Part shown: positions 32,870 to 41,580 of the stretch, piece after piece | Layout of the letters: the number at the start of each line of letters is the position of its first letter | Numbering within the stretch: position 1 is the first letter of the stretch | Source of the DNA: Chloroflexota bacterium | GTDB taxonomy: Bacteria; Chloroflexota; Anaerolineae; Aggregatilineales; Phototrophicaceae | NCBI GenBank assembly: GCA_028873975.1 | Contig: JAPPMO010000119.1 | Span: forward strand, 104,651-168,650 | Length of the DNA stretch: 64,000 bases | Reading direction: 5' to 3' | The notes under the pieces: generated by a model | Told to the model about the DNA's origin: nothing | Seen by the model: the letters and a program-made list of their open reading frames with translations, nothing else | Databases searched by the model: none | Translations under genes and position numbers: made by a program

Positions 32870-33754
32870 ATGAGCGCTTCGACTCATAGCAACTGGCGGG
32901 TTGCCGCGCGCAGGGTTGCGACCTATGCGGCCTTCTGCTGTCTACTCTTTTGGGTCGGCTTTCCAGTCTATTATATGCTCATCACCAGCTTCATGGATCC
33001 GCCCGAACTCGGCCTCAAGCCGCCGCACTGGATTCCTCAAGAGCCGACGATAGAAAATTACCGCGAGGTCATCATCGGCCAGACCGGTCAACGCGGCGAC
33101 TATGGCACGACAACCGAGTTCTCTCGCATGATGCCGGCCTTGCTCAACAGTACCTTCGTCTCGGTATCAGTCGTCTTGCTCAATCTGCTTATTGGCGGGA
33201 TGGCCGCCTACGCCTTTTCCCGCTTCGATTTTCGTTTTTCGCGCTTCGCTTACCTTGGCGTTCTGATGACGCGGGTGCTGCCAGCTTTGAGCTTGATTGT
33301 GCCTCTATTCATTATTCTGCGAAAACTGAAACTGATTAACACGCTCTGGGCGCTCATTTTCACGTATACGATTTTCATCCTGCCCTTGACCATTTGGATC
33401 CTGCGCGAATATTTCGATACGCTGGCGCGCGATATCGAAGAGATGGCGCTGATTGACGGCGCGACGCGTTGGCAAGCCTTCCGCATGGTGGTCGCGCCCT
33501 TGGCCATCCCGGGGCTGATTGCGGTCGGCGTCATGTCCTTCATGGAAGCCTGGAGCGAATTCTTCTTCGCGCTGACGCTGACCAATTCGCTGACCTATCC
33601 GCCACTGCTGATGTCCTTTCGCAATTTGCATCAGGTCAATTGGAATGCCCTGGCCGCGGCGACGACCATCGGAGTGCTCCCGCCGGTTATTGTGGCTTTT
33701 GTCTTCCAACGATATCTGGTACGCGGCTTGAGCGAAGGCGCGGTGAAAGGATAG
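32870..33754 (+). CDS. Carbohydrate ABC transporter permease, MalG type, copy 1
   Basis: This 294-residue permease has the MalG-type EAA loop EEMALIDGATRWQAFRMVVA followed by PLAIPGL, and six helices. It is followed, after five bases, by a second gene of the same length that differs from it at about 16 positions beyond residue 18. Only the first 18 residues differ widely. It should pair with the MalF-type protein upstream. Two interchangeable partners could give two importers or a dosage effect. Confidence 0.87.
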   Translation: MSASTHSNWRVAARRVATYAAFCCLLFWVGFPVYYMLITSFMDPPELGLKPPHWIPQEPTIENYREVIIGQTGQRGDYGTTTEFSRMMPALLNSTFVSVSVVLLNLLIGGMAAYAFSRFDFRFSRFAYLGVLMTRVLPALSLIVPLFIILRKLKLINTLWALIFTYTIFILPLTIWILREYFDTLARDIEEMALIDGATRWQAFRMVVAPLAIPGLIAVGVMSFMEAWSEFFFALTLTNSLTYPPLLMSFRNLHQVNWNALAAATTIGVLPPVIVAFVFQRYLVRGLSEGAVKG

Positions 33755-33759
33755 GGACA

Positions 33760-34644
33760 ATGCCGGCCAAGTTTGGCGCCCTGGGCGCAGCTATCGCGCG
33801 CAAGACAGCTACTTACATCGCCTTCTTCTGCTTGCTGTTCTGGGTCGGCTTCCCGGTCTACTATATGCTGATCACCAGCTTTATGGATTCGCCCGAACTG
33901 GGTGTGAAACCGCCGCACTGGATACCGCAAAAGCCGACGATAGAGAATTATCGCGAGGTCGTGATTGGCGAAACCGGTCAGCGCGGGTCTTATGGCTCGA
34001 CGACCGAGTTCTCTCGCATGATGCCCGCCCTGCTCAACAGCACCTTTGTCTCGGTGGCTGTGGTCTTGTCGAATCTGCTCATTGGCGGGATGGCCGCCTA
34101 TGGTTTTTCCCGTTTTGACTTTCGGTTTTCGCGCTTTGCCTACCTCGGGATTCTGATGACGCGGGTACTGCCGGCGCTGAGCCTGATTGTGCCGCTCTTC
34201 ATCATTCTGCGAAAACTGAAACTGATCAATACGCTCTGGGCGCTCATCTTCACCTATACGATTTTCATTCTGCCGCTGACGATTTGGATCCTGCGCGAAT
34301 ACTTCGATACCTTGGCTCGCGATATCGAGGAGATGGCGCTGATCGACGGGGCGACGCGCTGGCAGGCTTTCCGCATGGTGGTGGCGCCGCTGGCCGTCCC
34401 GGGATTGATCGCCGTCGGCGTCATGTCCTTCATGGAAGCCTGGAGCGAATTCTTCTTCGCGCTGACCCTGACCAATTCATTGACTTATCCGCCATTGCTG
34501 ATGTCCTTCCGCAATCTGGCGCAGGTCAATTGGAATGCCCTGGCAGCGGCGACCACCGTCGGCGTTTTGCCCCCGGTGATTGTGGCGTTTGTCTTCCAGC
34601 GGTATCTGGTGCGCGGTTTGAGCGAAGGCGCGGTGAAAGGATAA
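33760..34644 (+). CDS. Carbohydrate ABC transporter permease, MalG type, copy 2 (tandem duplicate)
   Basis: This is a 294-residue tandem duplicate of the preceding permease. The EAA loop and all helices are conserved. Substitutions cluster in the first extracytoplasmic loop (FMDSPELGVK instead of FMDPPELGLK, ETGQRGSYGS instead of QTGQRGDYGT), where contact with a binding protein would occur. The start ATG at 33760 mirrors the start of copy 1 (both follow a stop by a few bases), so an upstream in-frame extension that would overlap copy 1 is rejected. No frameshift is seen. Confidence 0.85.
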   Translation: MPAKFGALGAAIARKTATYIAFFCLLFWVGFPVYYMLITSFMDSPELGVKPPHWIPQKPTIENYREVVIGETGQRGSYGSTTEFSRMMPALLNSTFVSVAVVLSNLLIGGMAAYGFSRFDFRFSRFAYLGILMTRVLPALSLIVPLFIILRKLKLINTLWALIFTYTIFILPLTIWILREYFDTLARDIEEMALIDGATRWQAFRMVVAPLAVPGLIAVGVMSFMEAWSEFFFALTLTNSLTYPPLLMSFRNLAQVNWNALAAATTVGVLPPVIVAFVFQRYLVRGLSEGAVKG

Positions 34645-34649
34645 GGTCA

Positions 34650-35627
34650 ATGTCGGTTAAGCTGGGCGTCCTGGGCGCCGGGATCATCGCGGGATCTTTC
34701 ATGGAAGCCGCGCCGGATGTGCCGGAGCTGGAGGTGGCCGTCATCTGCGATGTGGTCGAAGCCTCCGCCCGCGCGCTGGCAAAACCGCGCGGAATCGCTT
34801 GGCAGAGGGATTACCGGGCGGTCCTGGAAGACGAAGCGATCGACGCCGTTTACATCGCCTTGCCGCATCATCTGCACGCCGACGTTGCGGTCGCGTCCGC
34901 GCGCGCCGGCAAACATATCCTGCTGGAAAAGCCGATGGCCAATTCGTTGGAAGAAGCCGATCGCATTCTGGAGGCGCAGAAGCAATCCGGTGTCAAGCTC
35001 ATGCTCGGTTTCACGCATCGCTTTCATGCCGAGTTGGAAACAGCCAAGCGGTTGATCGACGCCGGCGAACTCGGACAGGTGACCCTAGCGCTTGACATCA
35101 TGACCACGGGCGGGCAGATTCCGGGCTGGTTCTGGCAAAAAGAGCGGGCCGGCGGCGGCGTCTTGCACGTCAATGGCGCCCACAGCTTTGATCGATTGCG
35201 CTGGCTGGTCGGCTCGGAGATCGTCGAGGTCTTCGCCTATGCCGAGACCTACGACGCGCGCAAGACCGTGGAAGACAGCACCGTGGTGGCGATCCGCTTC
35301 GAGAACGGCGCCATGGGCTCGACCATACACAACTGGGTGGTCGATTTTGCCCTGCCCTTCAAATGTGATCTGGATCTCTACGGCAGCGCCGGGGCGATCC
35401 GCATTGATACCTGGAACGCGCTCGAGTTCTCCAATGCCCGTCATACCTGGACGCAACGCCGCGATCGGGATGACATGTTCCAGAAAGAAATCGGCGAGTT
35501 CGTCGGCGCGATCCTGGAAGACCGCGATCCCTGCGTGACCGGCGAGGACGGCAGACGCAGCCTGGCCTGTGTGGCCGCCGCTTACGAATCGGCGCGGACG
35601 GGCAAACCTGTGCGAATAAACCATTGA
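34650..35627 (+). CDS. Gfo/Idh/MocA family oxidoreductase
   Basis: This protein of about 325 residues starts five bases after the duplicated permease, in the same rhythm of AAGGTCA-ATG. It shows KLGVLGAGIIAGSFMEAA, DAVYIALPHHLHADVAV and HILLEKPMANSLEEADRIL. The substrate domain carries GGGVLHVNGAHSFDRLRWLV. It is probably an NAD(P)-dependent sugar or cyclitol dehydrogenase that acts on the solute imported by the preceding transporter. A longer upstream in-frame reading overlaps the permease and is not used. Confidence 0.85.
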   Translation: MSVKLGVLGAGIIAGSFMEAAPDVPELEVAVICDVVEASARALAKPRGIAWQRDYRAVLEDEAIDAVYIALPHHLHADVAVASARAGKHILLEKPMANSLEEADRILEAQKQSGVKLMLGFTHRFHAELETAKRLIDAGELGQVTLALDIMTTGGQIPGWFWQKERAGGGVLHVNGAHSFDRLRWLVGSEIVEVFAYAETYDARKTVEDSTVVAIRFENGAMGSTIHNWVVDFALPFKCDLDLYGSAGAIRIDTWNALEFSNARHTWTQRRDRDDMFQKEIGEFVGAILEDRDPCVTGEDGRRSLACVAAAYESARTGKPVRINH

Positions 35628-35643
35628 TTTGGAGGTGATGACT

Positions 35644-36594
35644 ATGAGCAAAAAAGTACGCGCGATTACCGGCGATGTCGCGCCGGAGGAGTTGGGTCGC
35701 ACGCTGATCCACGAGCACCTGTGCGTGGATTGGGGAGACCTGCTGGGGCGTCCCAAATATATCGACTTCGACCGCGACGACATGGCCGACCGCATGGTCG
35801 CCAAGATGGATGAGCTTTATGCCTCCGGCATCGGCGCCATGACCGAATGCACGCCCATCGGCACCGGGCGCTATCTCGATCTCTTTCACGACGTCGCCCG
35901 CCGCAGCAAGGTCAAGATCATCTGCTCGACCGGTTTCTTTCACGAATCCTGGGCGCCTATGCATCTGTACGCGCAATTGATGGATATCGACCAGATGGCG
36001 GCGCTCTTTGTCCGCGAGATCACCGAAGGCATGGGCGAGACGCTGCTGAAAGCCGGTTTGATCAAATGCGCCACCGGCGAAGGTCAGATCTCCGCCAAGG
36101 AAGAAGAAGTCTTGCGCGCCGCTTCGCGCGCTCACCGAGCCACCGGCTGTCCCATCATCACCCACACCACCGATGGCTTGGGTCCCGAACAGCTTGACAT
36201 TTTTGAGTCGGAAGGCGTCATGCCCGAAGAAGTCATCCTCAGTCATATCGGCTGTCAGCCGGACCCAATCACCGGCTCCGAGCTGGTCTTGAAACGGGGC
36301 GCCAACGTTAGCATGGACCGCATCGGCATGGTCGGCGCGTTTTACGAAGATGATCACTGGCTCGAAGTGGTGGGCAACGCAATCAAGAAGGGCTATGTTG
36401 ACCAAATCATGCTCAGCCATGATGCCGCCGTCTTTGCCCACGGTTACGAAGCCGCCTCCGGCGACGACGTCTGGGACGATTACACCTACGTTTATTCGCA
36501 ATTCGTGCCCAAGCTGCAAAAGGCGCATGGCGTCACCGACAGCCAGGTTGAAACCATGTTCGTGACCAACCCACAGCGGGTATTGGCTTTCTGA
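35644..36594 (+). CDS. Phosphotriesterase-family amidohydrolase (lactonase-like)
   Basis: This protein of about 316 residues belongs to the phosphotriesterase family. Metal ligands visible are His-x-His in TLIHEHLCVDW (His23, His25), the lysine in GLIKCATGEG that is carboxylated in the family, His in CPIITHTTDG, His in EVILSHIGCQ and Asp in IMLSHDAAVF. Family members hydrolyse phosphotriesters, lactones or N-acyl compounds; sugar-lactone hydrolysis suits this neighbourhood. GGAGG eight bases before the ATG at 35644 decides the start over an ATG-like codon five codons earlier. It overlaps the next gene by one base. Confidence 0.85.
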   Translation: MSKKVRAITGDVAPEELGRTLIHEHLCVDWGDLLGRPKYIDFDRDDMADRMVAKMDELYASGIGAMTECTPIGTGRYLDLFHDVARRSKVKIICSTGFFHESWAPMHLYAQLMDIDQMAALFVREITEGMGETLLKAGLIKCATGEGQISAKEEEVLRAASRAHRATGCPIITHTTDGLGPEQLDIFESEGVMPEEVILSHIGCQPDPITGSELVLKRGANVSMDRIGMVGAFYEDDHWLEVVGNAIKKGYVDQIMLSHDAAVFAHGYEAASGDDVWDDYTYVYSQFVPKLQKAHGVTDSQVETMFVTNPQRVLAF

Positions 36595-37700
36595 TGGCGA
36601 CGCGGAAGGACGATCTCGATACGCCAGCGCTGATCGTCGATATCGACAAACTTCGCTTCAACATCGACGATATGGCTGCCTTCGCGGAAGCGAACGGCAT
36701 AGTCCTGCGTCCGCATGCCAAGACTCATAAAACGCCGCAAATCGCCAAGCTGCAAATGGAAGCGGGCGCGGTTGGCTTGACCGTCGCCAAACTCAGCGAA
36801 GCCGAAGTCTTCATCGACGCCGGCTGCAGCGAAATCCTGGTGGCTTATCCGCTGGTCGGCCCGGCCAAGCATCGGCGCTTGCTTGAGCTTTGCCAGCGCG
36901 CGGCGATCACCACTGTCGCCGATCATAGCGACATCGCCGAGGCGCTTTCGACGTCAATGAGCGCTGAGGGCATCGAATTGGCGGTGATGGTCGAAGTTGA
37001 TACCGGCTTGAGCCGCTGCGGCGTCGCGCCCGGCGAGCCGGCGCGCGATTTGGCGCAACTTATCGACCGGCTGCCGGGTTTGCGCTTTGCCGGTTTGTTA
37101 ACGCACGAAGGCCATGCGCAGCTGGCCGGCGCCCCCGATCAAGTCCGCGCGACCGGACTTTCCGCCGGCGAGATGATGGCGGAAAGTGCCGAGTTAATCC
37201 GCAAGTCCGGTCTTGAAGTGCCGATCATCTCCGTCGGTTTGACAGCCACCGCCAAAATCACGGCGACGGTTGATGGCGTCACCGAGACGCGACCGGGCAT
37301 CTATGTCTTTTATGATCGCAGCGAAGTGCTGCATCAGGTGGTCGAGCCCGAGCGCTGCGCCGCCCGCGTCTTGGCGACGGTGGCGACGCGCCCGGCCGCC
37401 GACCGCATCATTCTCGATGCCGGCACGAAGGCGCTAACCAGCGATCGCGCGGGTATTGCGCCGCCGGTGGCTGGCCATGGCATCGTCGTCGGTCATCCGG
37501 ATTGGGAAATCCGAAGTTTGAGCGAGGAACATGGCGCCACGGCCGTACCGCCAGAAGATCCCGCCCGAATCGGCGAACGGGTCGAGATCATTCCCAATCA
37601 TATCTGCCCGGTGGTCAATCTCTTCGACAGCATGACCATCACGCAGGGCGATCGCGTGATTGATCGCTGGACGGTGGCCGCGCGCGGGAAGTCGCAGTAA
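36594..37700 (+). CDS. D-serine dehydratase / D-threonine aldolase-like PLP enzyme (alanine racemase fold)
   Basis: This 368-residue protein has the fold-type III PLP barrel opening LDTPALIVDIDKLRFNIDDM and the lysine region RPHAKTHKTPQIAKLQ. The metal site near the C-terminus reads IIPNHICPVVNL: His-x-Cys, as in DSD1-type D-serine dehydratases, whereas D-threonine aldolases usually have His-x-Asp. It would therefore cleave or dehydrate a D-beta-hydroxy amino acid with PLP and a divalent metal. Its start overlaps the preceding stop by one base. A D-aminoacylase-like gene two genes downstream suggests joint use of N-acyl-D-amino acids. Confidence 0.8.
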   Translation: MATRKDDLDTPALIVDIDKLRFNIDDMAAFAEANGIVLRPHAKTHKTPQIAKLQMEAGAVGLTVAKLSEAEVFIDAGCSEILVAYPLVGPAKHRRLLELCQRAAITTVADHSDIAEALSTSMSAEGIELAVMVEVDTGLSRCGVAPGEPARDLAQLIDRLPGLRFAGLLTHEGHAQLAGAPDQVRATGLSAGEMMAESAELIRKSGLEVPIISVGLTATAKITATVDGVTETRPGIYVFYDRSEVLHQVVEPERCAARVLATVATRPAADRIILDAGTKALTSDRAGIAPPVAGHGIVVGHPDWEIRSLSEEHGATAVPPEDPARIGERVEIIPNHICPVVNLFDSMTITQGDRVIDRWTVAARGKSQ

Positions 37701-37711
37701 AGGCGGGAGCT

Positions 37712-38743
37712 ATGAGCAAACATCGCTTGGGCATCATCGGTTGCGGCTGGATCGCGCCTTTTCATGTGGGGGCGCTCAACCGGCTTTCCGATCGCGCCGA
37801 GGTCATCTGGACCGCCGACCCGGACCGGGAACGCGCGGCGCATATCGCATCGACCTTGGAAGGCGCGGGCAGTATCGATGTGCTCGGCGATTATCGCGAT
37901 GGCTTGGAACGCGTCGACGCCGCGATCATTCTGACGCCGCATCACCTGCATCATCCCATCACCATGGACGCGCTGCGCGCCGGCTGTCACGTGCTTTTGG
38001 AAAAGCCCTTCGCCCTCACGCTAGAGGAAGCGGATGACATGATTGCCGAAGCCGACAGGCAGGGGAAAACCTTGATGATCGCGCTGCCCCATCGCTATCG
38101 GGTGAGTACCCAGGCTTTCAAGGGGGCGATCGACAGCGGCGACTATGGTCGGCTTTTTATGTTGGACGCCTTCATGGACGAAGACAATCGCGAATATATC
38201 ACCGGCGGCTGGTTCGTGAAGAAGGCGACCTTGGGCGGCGGCGTATTCTTCTCCGCTTCGGCGCACATGCTGGATGTCATGCTTTGGATCGCCGGCGACG
38301 CGCAATCGGTATCGATGGCCGGCGCCCATGCCGGCATCCCGATGGAGGGGGAAGATACGGCTATTTCCATCATCAAGTTCAAGAACGGCGTGGTTGGCAC
38401 AACGCGGCATACCTGGTTTTCACCTGCGCCGGCGCACTGGTACGTCATGCGCGCTTATTGCGAGCGAGCGGTCATCACCTTGACGGTCAATCCGCTGGGC
38501 AAACTGGCGGTTGAGGGCTTTAGCTGTCCCTGGCAATCGCGGATCACGGTCTCTCAATCCGGTTGCGAAGAGAAAGTATTGCTCGACAGCGGCGAAGGGC
38601 TGGACCTGACGGAAGAAGTGCGGCATTTCTTCGACTGCGTCGACAGCGGCGCGCGGCCGCAGACCGATGGCCAGGTGGCGCGCGCGCTGATGAAAGTCGT
38701 CCTCGATGCCTATCAAGAGTCGGAAATTAAGGGAGCGAATTGA
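37712..38743 (+). CDS. Gfo/Idh/MocA family oxidoreductase
   Basis: This 343-residue protein starts after GCGGGAG. NAD(P)-binding blocks are RLGIIGCGWIAPFHVGAL, DAAIILTPHHLHHPITM and HVLLEKPFALTLEEADDMI. The substrate domain shows GGGVFFSASAHMLDVMLWIA, with Ser-Ala instead of the more common Asp-x-Gly before the His. It overlaps the following deacylase gene by one base. It likely acts in the same catabolic series as its neighbours, but no particular sugar can be named. Confidence 0.83.
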   Translation: MSKHRLGIIGCGWIAPFHVGALNRLSDRAEVIWTADPDRERAAHIASTLEGAGSIDVLGDYRDGLERVDAAIILTPHHLHHPITMDALRAGCHVLLEKPFALTLEEADDMIAEADRQGKTLMIALPHRYRVSTQAFKGAIDSGDYGRLFMLDAFMDEDNREYITGGWFVKKATLGGGVFFSASAHMLDVMLWIAGDAQSVSMAGAHAGIPMEGEDTAISIIKFKNGVVGTTRHTWFSPAPAHWYVMRAYCERAVITLTVNPLGKLAVEGFSCPWQSRITVSQSGCEEKVLLDSGEGLDLTEEVRHFFDCVDSGARPQTDGQVARALMKVVLDAYQESEIKGAN

Positions 38744-40359
38744 TGCACGATCTGCTGATTGAAGGCGGACGAGTTATTGACGGCGCCGGATCGCCCTGGT
38801 TCTGGGCGGATGTCGCCGTCGCCGGCGATCAAATCGTGGCTGTAGGGAATTTGGCGGGCGAAGCGGCGCAAGTCACGGTCAAAGCCGATGGCCGTTTCGT
38901 CAGCCCGGGTTTCATTGACATGCACACGCATTCCGACTTGCAGCCCCTGGTCAATCCCCGGCAGGAATGCAAGATTTATCAAGGCGTGACAACCGATGTC
39001 ATTGGACACGATGGCTTGGGCTTGGCGCCGGCCAGTCCGGAGACGGCGGCTATCCTGCGCGATCAACTGTCCGCATGGAACGGCCTGCCGGAAATAGATC
39101 GCGATTGGCGCACGCTTACGGACTATCTCGACCGCTTCGATGACGCTTGCGCCGTGAATGTCGCTACCTTCGCCTCGCAAGGCACGATTCGCATGGCTGT
39201 GGTCGGCATGGAAAACCGGGCGCCGAGCGCGGCCGAGATGACGCGCATGAAGGCGATCCTCGATCAGTGCATGCGCGAAGGCGCGATCGGCTTGTCGACC
39301 GGCTTGACCTATGCGCCTTGCATGTTTGCCAGCGACGACGAACTGGTGGAACTCTGCGAAGTCATCCGTCCTTATCAGGGAGTTTACTGTCCGCATCACC
39401 GCAACTACGGCGTTGAAGCGCTCAAGGGTTATTGGGATTCGATTGAAATCGGCCGGCGCGCGGGCGTTCCGGTTCATCTGACGCATTGTCACCTGAGCTT
39501 TCCCATCAACCAGGGACGCGTCGGCGAATTGATCGACATGATCGACGGAGCGCGCGCCGATGGCTTGGAAGTGACTCTGGACGCCTATCCTTATTTGGCG
39601 GGCCAAACCTACCTGCACGCCATGCTGCCCAGTTGGGCGCACGAGGGCGGCGTGGATGCCATTTTGGCGCATCTGACTTCTCCGGAGAGCCGCGCGAAAC
39701 TGCAGCATGAGTTGGAAGTGACCGGCTCGGACGGCATGCAAGGCGTGCCGCTCGGCTGGGAGATGCTGCGTATCGGCGGCATCCTGGGGGAGCATGACCC
39801 GGCTATCATCGGCATGTCCTTGCCGGACGCGGCAGAGCGAGCCGGCAAGCCGCCCTTTGACTTCTTCGCTGATCTCCTGCTGGAAACGCGACTGGGCGTA
39901 TCCTGCCTCGCTTTCTTCGGCATTGAAGCGCATGTGCAGACCATCATGCAGCACCCGGCTTATGTTGTCGGCAGCGATGGCATCCTCGTCGGCGGCCAGC
40001 CGCACCCGCGCGCATGGGGCGCTCACGCGCGATTTTTGTCGCACTATGCGCGCGACCTGGGGCTGATGAGCTGGGAAGAAGGCATTCGCAAAATCACTTC
40101 CGCCCCCGCCCGGCGCATCGGCAGCCTTGACCGCGGCCTCCTCCGTCCCGGCTGCAAAGCGGACTTGACCGTGTTCGATCCTGATAGCCTGCAAGCGACC
40201 TCGACCTACGAGAACCCGCGCAGTCTGGCCGAGGGCGTCAGCGAGGTCATTGTCAACGGCGTGCGGGCGCTGGCGGATGGACAGCCGACCGGCGCGACGC
40301 CCGGTCGCGCCCTGCGCGATCCCTTCGGCCGGATACACGAGCGCCATGATGCCTTTTAG
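38743..40359 (+). CDS. N-acyl-D-amino-acid deacylase family amidohydrolase (D-aminoacylase-like)
   Basis: This 538-residue amidohydrolase opens with the family's LLIEGGRVIDGAGSPWF beta-sandwich and AAQVTVKADGRFVSPGF. Metal-site His-x-His is in FIDMHTHSDLQPL. Further family blocks are GVTTDVIGHDGLGLAP, EGAIGLSTGLTYAPCMFAS, VHLTHCHLS and VGSDGILVGGQPHPRAWGAH, containing the catalytic Asp. It resembles D-aminoacylases and related N-acyl-amino-acid or dihydropyrimidinase-like hydrolases. It would release a D-amino acid that the PLP enzyme upstream could use. The ATG at 38743 overlaps the preceding stop; a TTG just before is less likely. Confidence 0.83.
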   Translation: MHDLLIEGGRVIDGAGSPWFWADVAVAGDQIVAVGNLAGEAAQVTVKADGRFVSPGFIDMHTHSDLQPLVNPRQECKIYQGVTTDVIGHDGLGLAPASPETAAILRDQLSAWNGLPEIDRDWRTLTDYLDRFDDACAVNVATFASQGTIRMAVVGMENRAPSAAEMTRMKAILDQCMREGAIGLSTGLTYAPCMFASDDELVELCEVIRPYQGVYCPHHRNYGVEALKGYWDSIEIGRRAGVPVHLTHCHLSFPINQGRVGELIDMIDGARADGLEVTLDAYPYLAGQTYLHAMLPSWAHEGGVDAILAHLTSPESRAKLQHELEVTGSDGMQGVPLGWEMLRIGGILGEHDPAIIGMSLPDAAERAGKPPFDFFADLLLETRLGVSCLAFFGIEAHVQTIMQHPAYVVGSDGILVGGQPHPRAWGAHARFLSHYARDLGLMSWEEGIRKITSAPARRIGSLDRGLLRPGCKADLTVFDPDSLQATSTYENPRSLAEGVSEVIVNGVRALADGQPTGATPGRALRDPFGRIHERHDAF

Positions 40360-40380
40360 GCTATTGAGGAGGACCGCCAG

Positions 40381-41568
40381 ATGAAACGCGCGAGGATCGT
40401 CGACGTTCGCGCCTACGTCAACGACGCCAGCAGCGGGGCGGACTATCACTTTCAGCCGCGGGGCCACTGGATCATCGATACGCCCATTGCCAACCCCATG
40501 TCCATATATGAAAGGTACAAGGGCTCCCGCGTCAGCTGGGGCATCAACGCGCTGGGCGGCGTGATCGTCGAGGTGGAACTGGCGGACGGCAGGACCGGCG
40601 TCGGCATCAGCACCGGCGGCGAACCAGCCTGCTTCATTATCGAGCGTCACCTCAAGCGCTTTCTCGTGGGCCAGTCCCCTCGCGATGTCGAAGTCATTTG
40701 GGATCAAATGTGGCGCGCCACCTTGCCTTACGGGCGCAAGGGCTTGGCCATCCACGCCATCAGCGCGGTCGATCTGGCGCTCTGGGATCTGCTGGGCAAG
40801 CTGCGCGACGAGCCTGTCTATGCCCTCTTGGGCGGGGCGACCAAAGACAAACTGCCGATGTACGCGACCACGATTCGCCCCGACCTGGCGCAAGAGCTGG
40901 GCTTTCACGCCGCCAAGCTGCCCTTGATGTACGGTCCCGCGGAGGGAATCGAGGGCTTGAAGAAAAACGTCGCGCTGATGGAAAAATCGCGCGCGCGCGT
41001 CGGTCCCGATTTTCGCCTCATGTTCGATTGTTATATGTCGCTGACCGTGCCTTATGCGATTGAATTGGCAAAAGCGCTTGAGCTCTACGATGTCTATTGG
41101 CTGGAGGAATGCCTGCCGCCGGACGACACCGACGGCTGCGCCGAATTGAAGGCGAGCGTATCGTCTTGCTTGTTCGCGGGCGGCGAACACGAATATACCC
41201 GTTACGGCTATCGCGAGTTGATCGCGCGCGCATGTTTCGATATTTTACAGCCGGATCTGACCTGGGTCGGCGGCATGACCGAAGCGCGGCGCATCGTCGC
41301 CATGGCCTCGGCTTACGATATTCCCGTCATACCGCATGGCTCGGGCATCTTCGCTTATCACCTGCAATACGCGTTCACCAATTGCCCGATGGCCGAATTC
41401 TTGATGATGAGCCCGGCCGCCGATGAAATGGTACCGATCTTCGGCGATATCTTCATCGACGAGCCTCTGCCGCAGGACGGCTATCTGCGCCTGCCGGACA
41501 AACCGGGCTGGGGAGTCGAGCTGAATCGCGCTGGATTGAACCTGCGCAGGCTCTACGCCGAAGATTAG
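40381..41568 (+). CDS. rhmD: L-rhamnonate dehydratase (enolase superfamily)
   Basis: This 395-residue enzyme matches L-rhamnonate dehydratase closely: DYHFQPRGHWIIDTPIANPM, RVSWGINALGGVIVEVE, AISAVDLALWDLLGKL and FTNCPMAEFLMMSP parallel the E. coli enzyme as I remember it. Metal ligands are present: Asp216 (LMFDCYMS), Glu242 (WLEECLPP) and Glu269 (GGEHEYT), and the catalytic His in IPHGSGIFAYH. The N-terminal His of the GHWI motif, substrate-contacting in the family, is kept. It dehydrates L-rhamnonate to 2-keto-3-deoxy-L-rhamnonate with Mg2+, in the oxidative L-rhamnose pathway. It ends the plus-strand run and converges with the aminotransferase gene 12 bases away. Confidence 0.9.
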   Translation: MKRARIVDVRAYVNDASSGADYHFQPRGHWIIDTPIANPMSIYERYKGSRVSWGINALGGVIVEVELADGRTGVGISTGGEPACFIIERHLKRFLVGQSPRDVEVIWDQMWRATLPYGRKGLAIHAISAVDLALWDLLGKLRDEPVYALLGGATKDKLPMYATTIRPDLAQELGFHAAKLPLMYGPAEGIEGLKKNVALMEKSRARVGPDFRLMFDCYMSLTVPYAIELAKALELYDVYWLEECLPPDDTDGCAELKASVSSCLFAGGEHEYTRYGYRELIARACFDILQPDLTWVGGMTEARRIVAMASAYDIPVIPHGSGIFAYHLQYAFTNCPMAEFLMMSPAADEMVPIFGDIFIDEPLPQDGYLRLPDKPGWGVELNRAGLNLRRLYAED

Positions 41569-41580
41569 TCGGGTTCTCCC

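Noticed and set aside
33469-33759. Upstream extension of the second MalG-type permease into copy 1
   Set aside because: The extension is out of frame with copy 1 and encodes nothing like a permease, whereas the ATG at 33760 mirrors the copy 1 start.
38713-41190. Very long open frame on the minus strand opposite the deacylase and rhamnonate dehydratase genes
   Set aside because: The plus-strand genes have clear family motifs and ribosome sites. The antisense frame has no recognisable domain and is a by-product of high GC at third codon positions.
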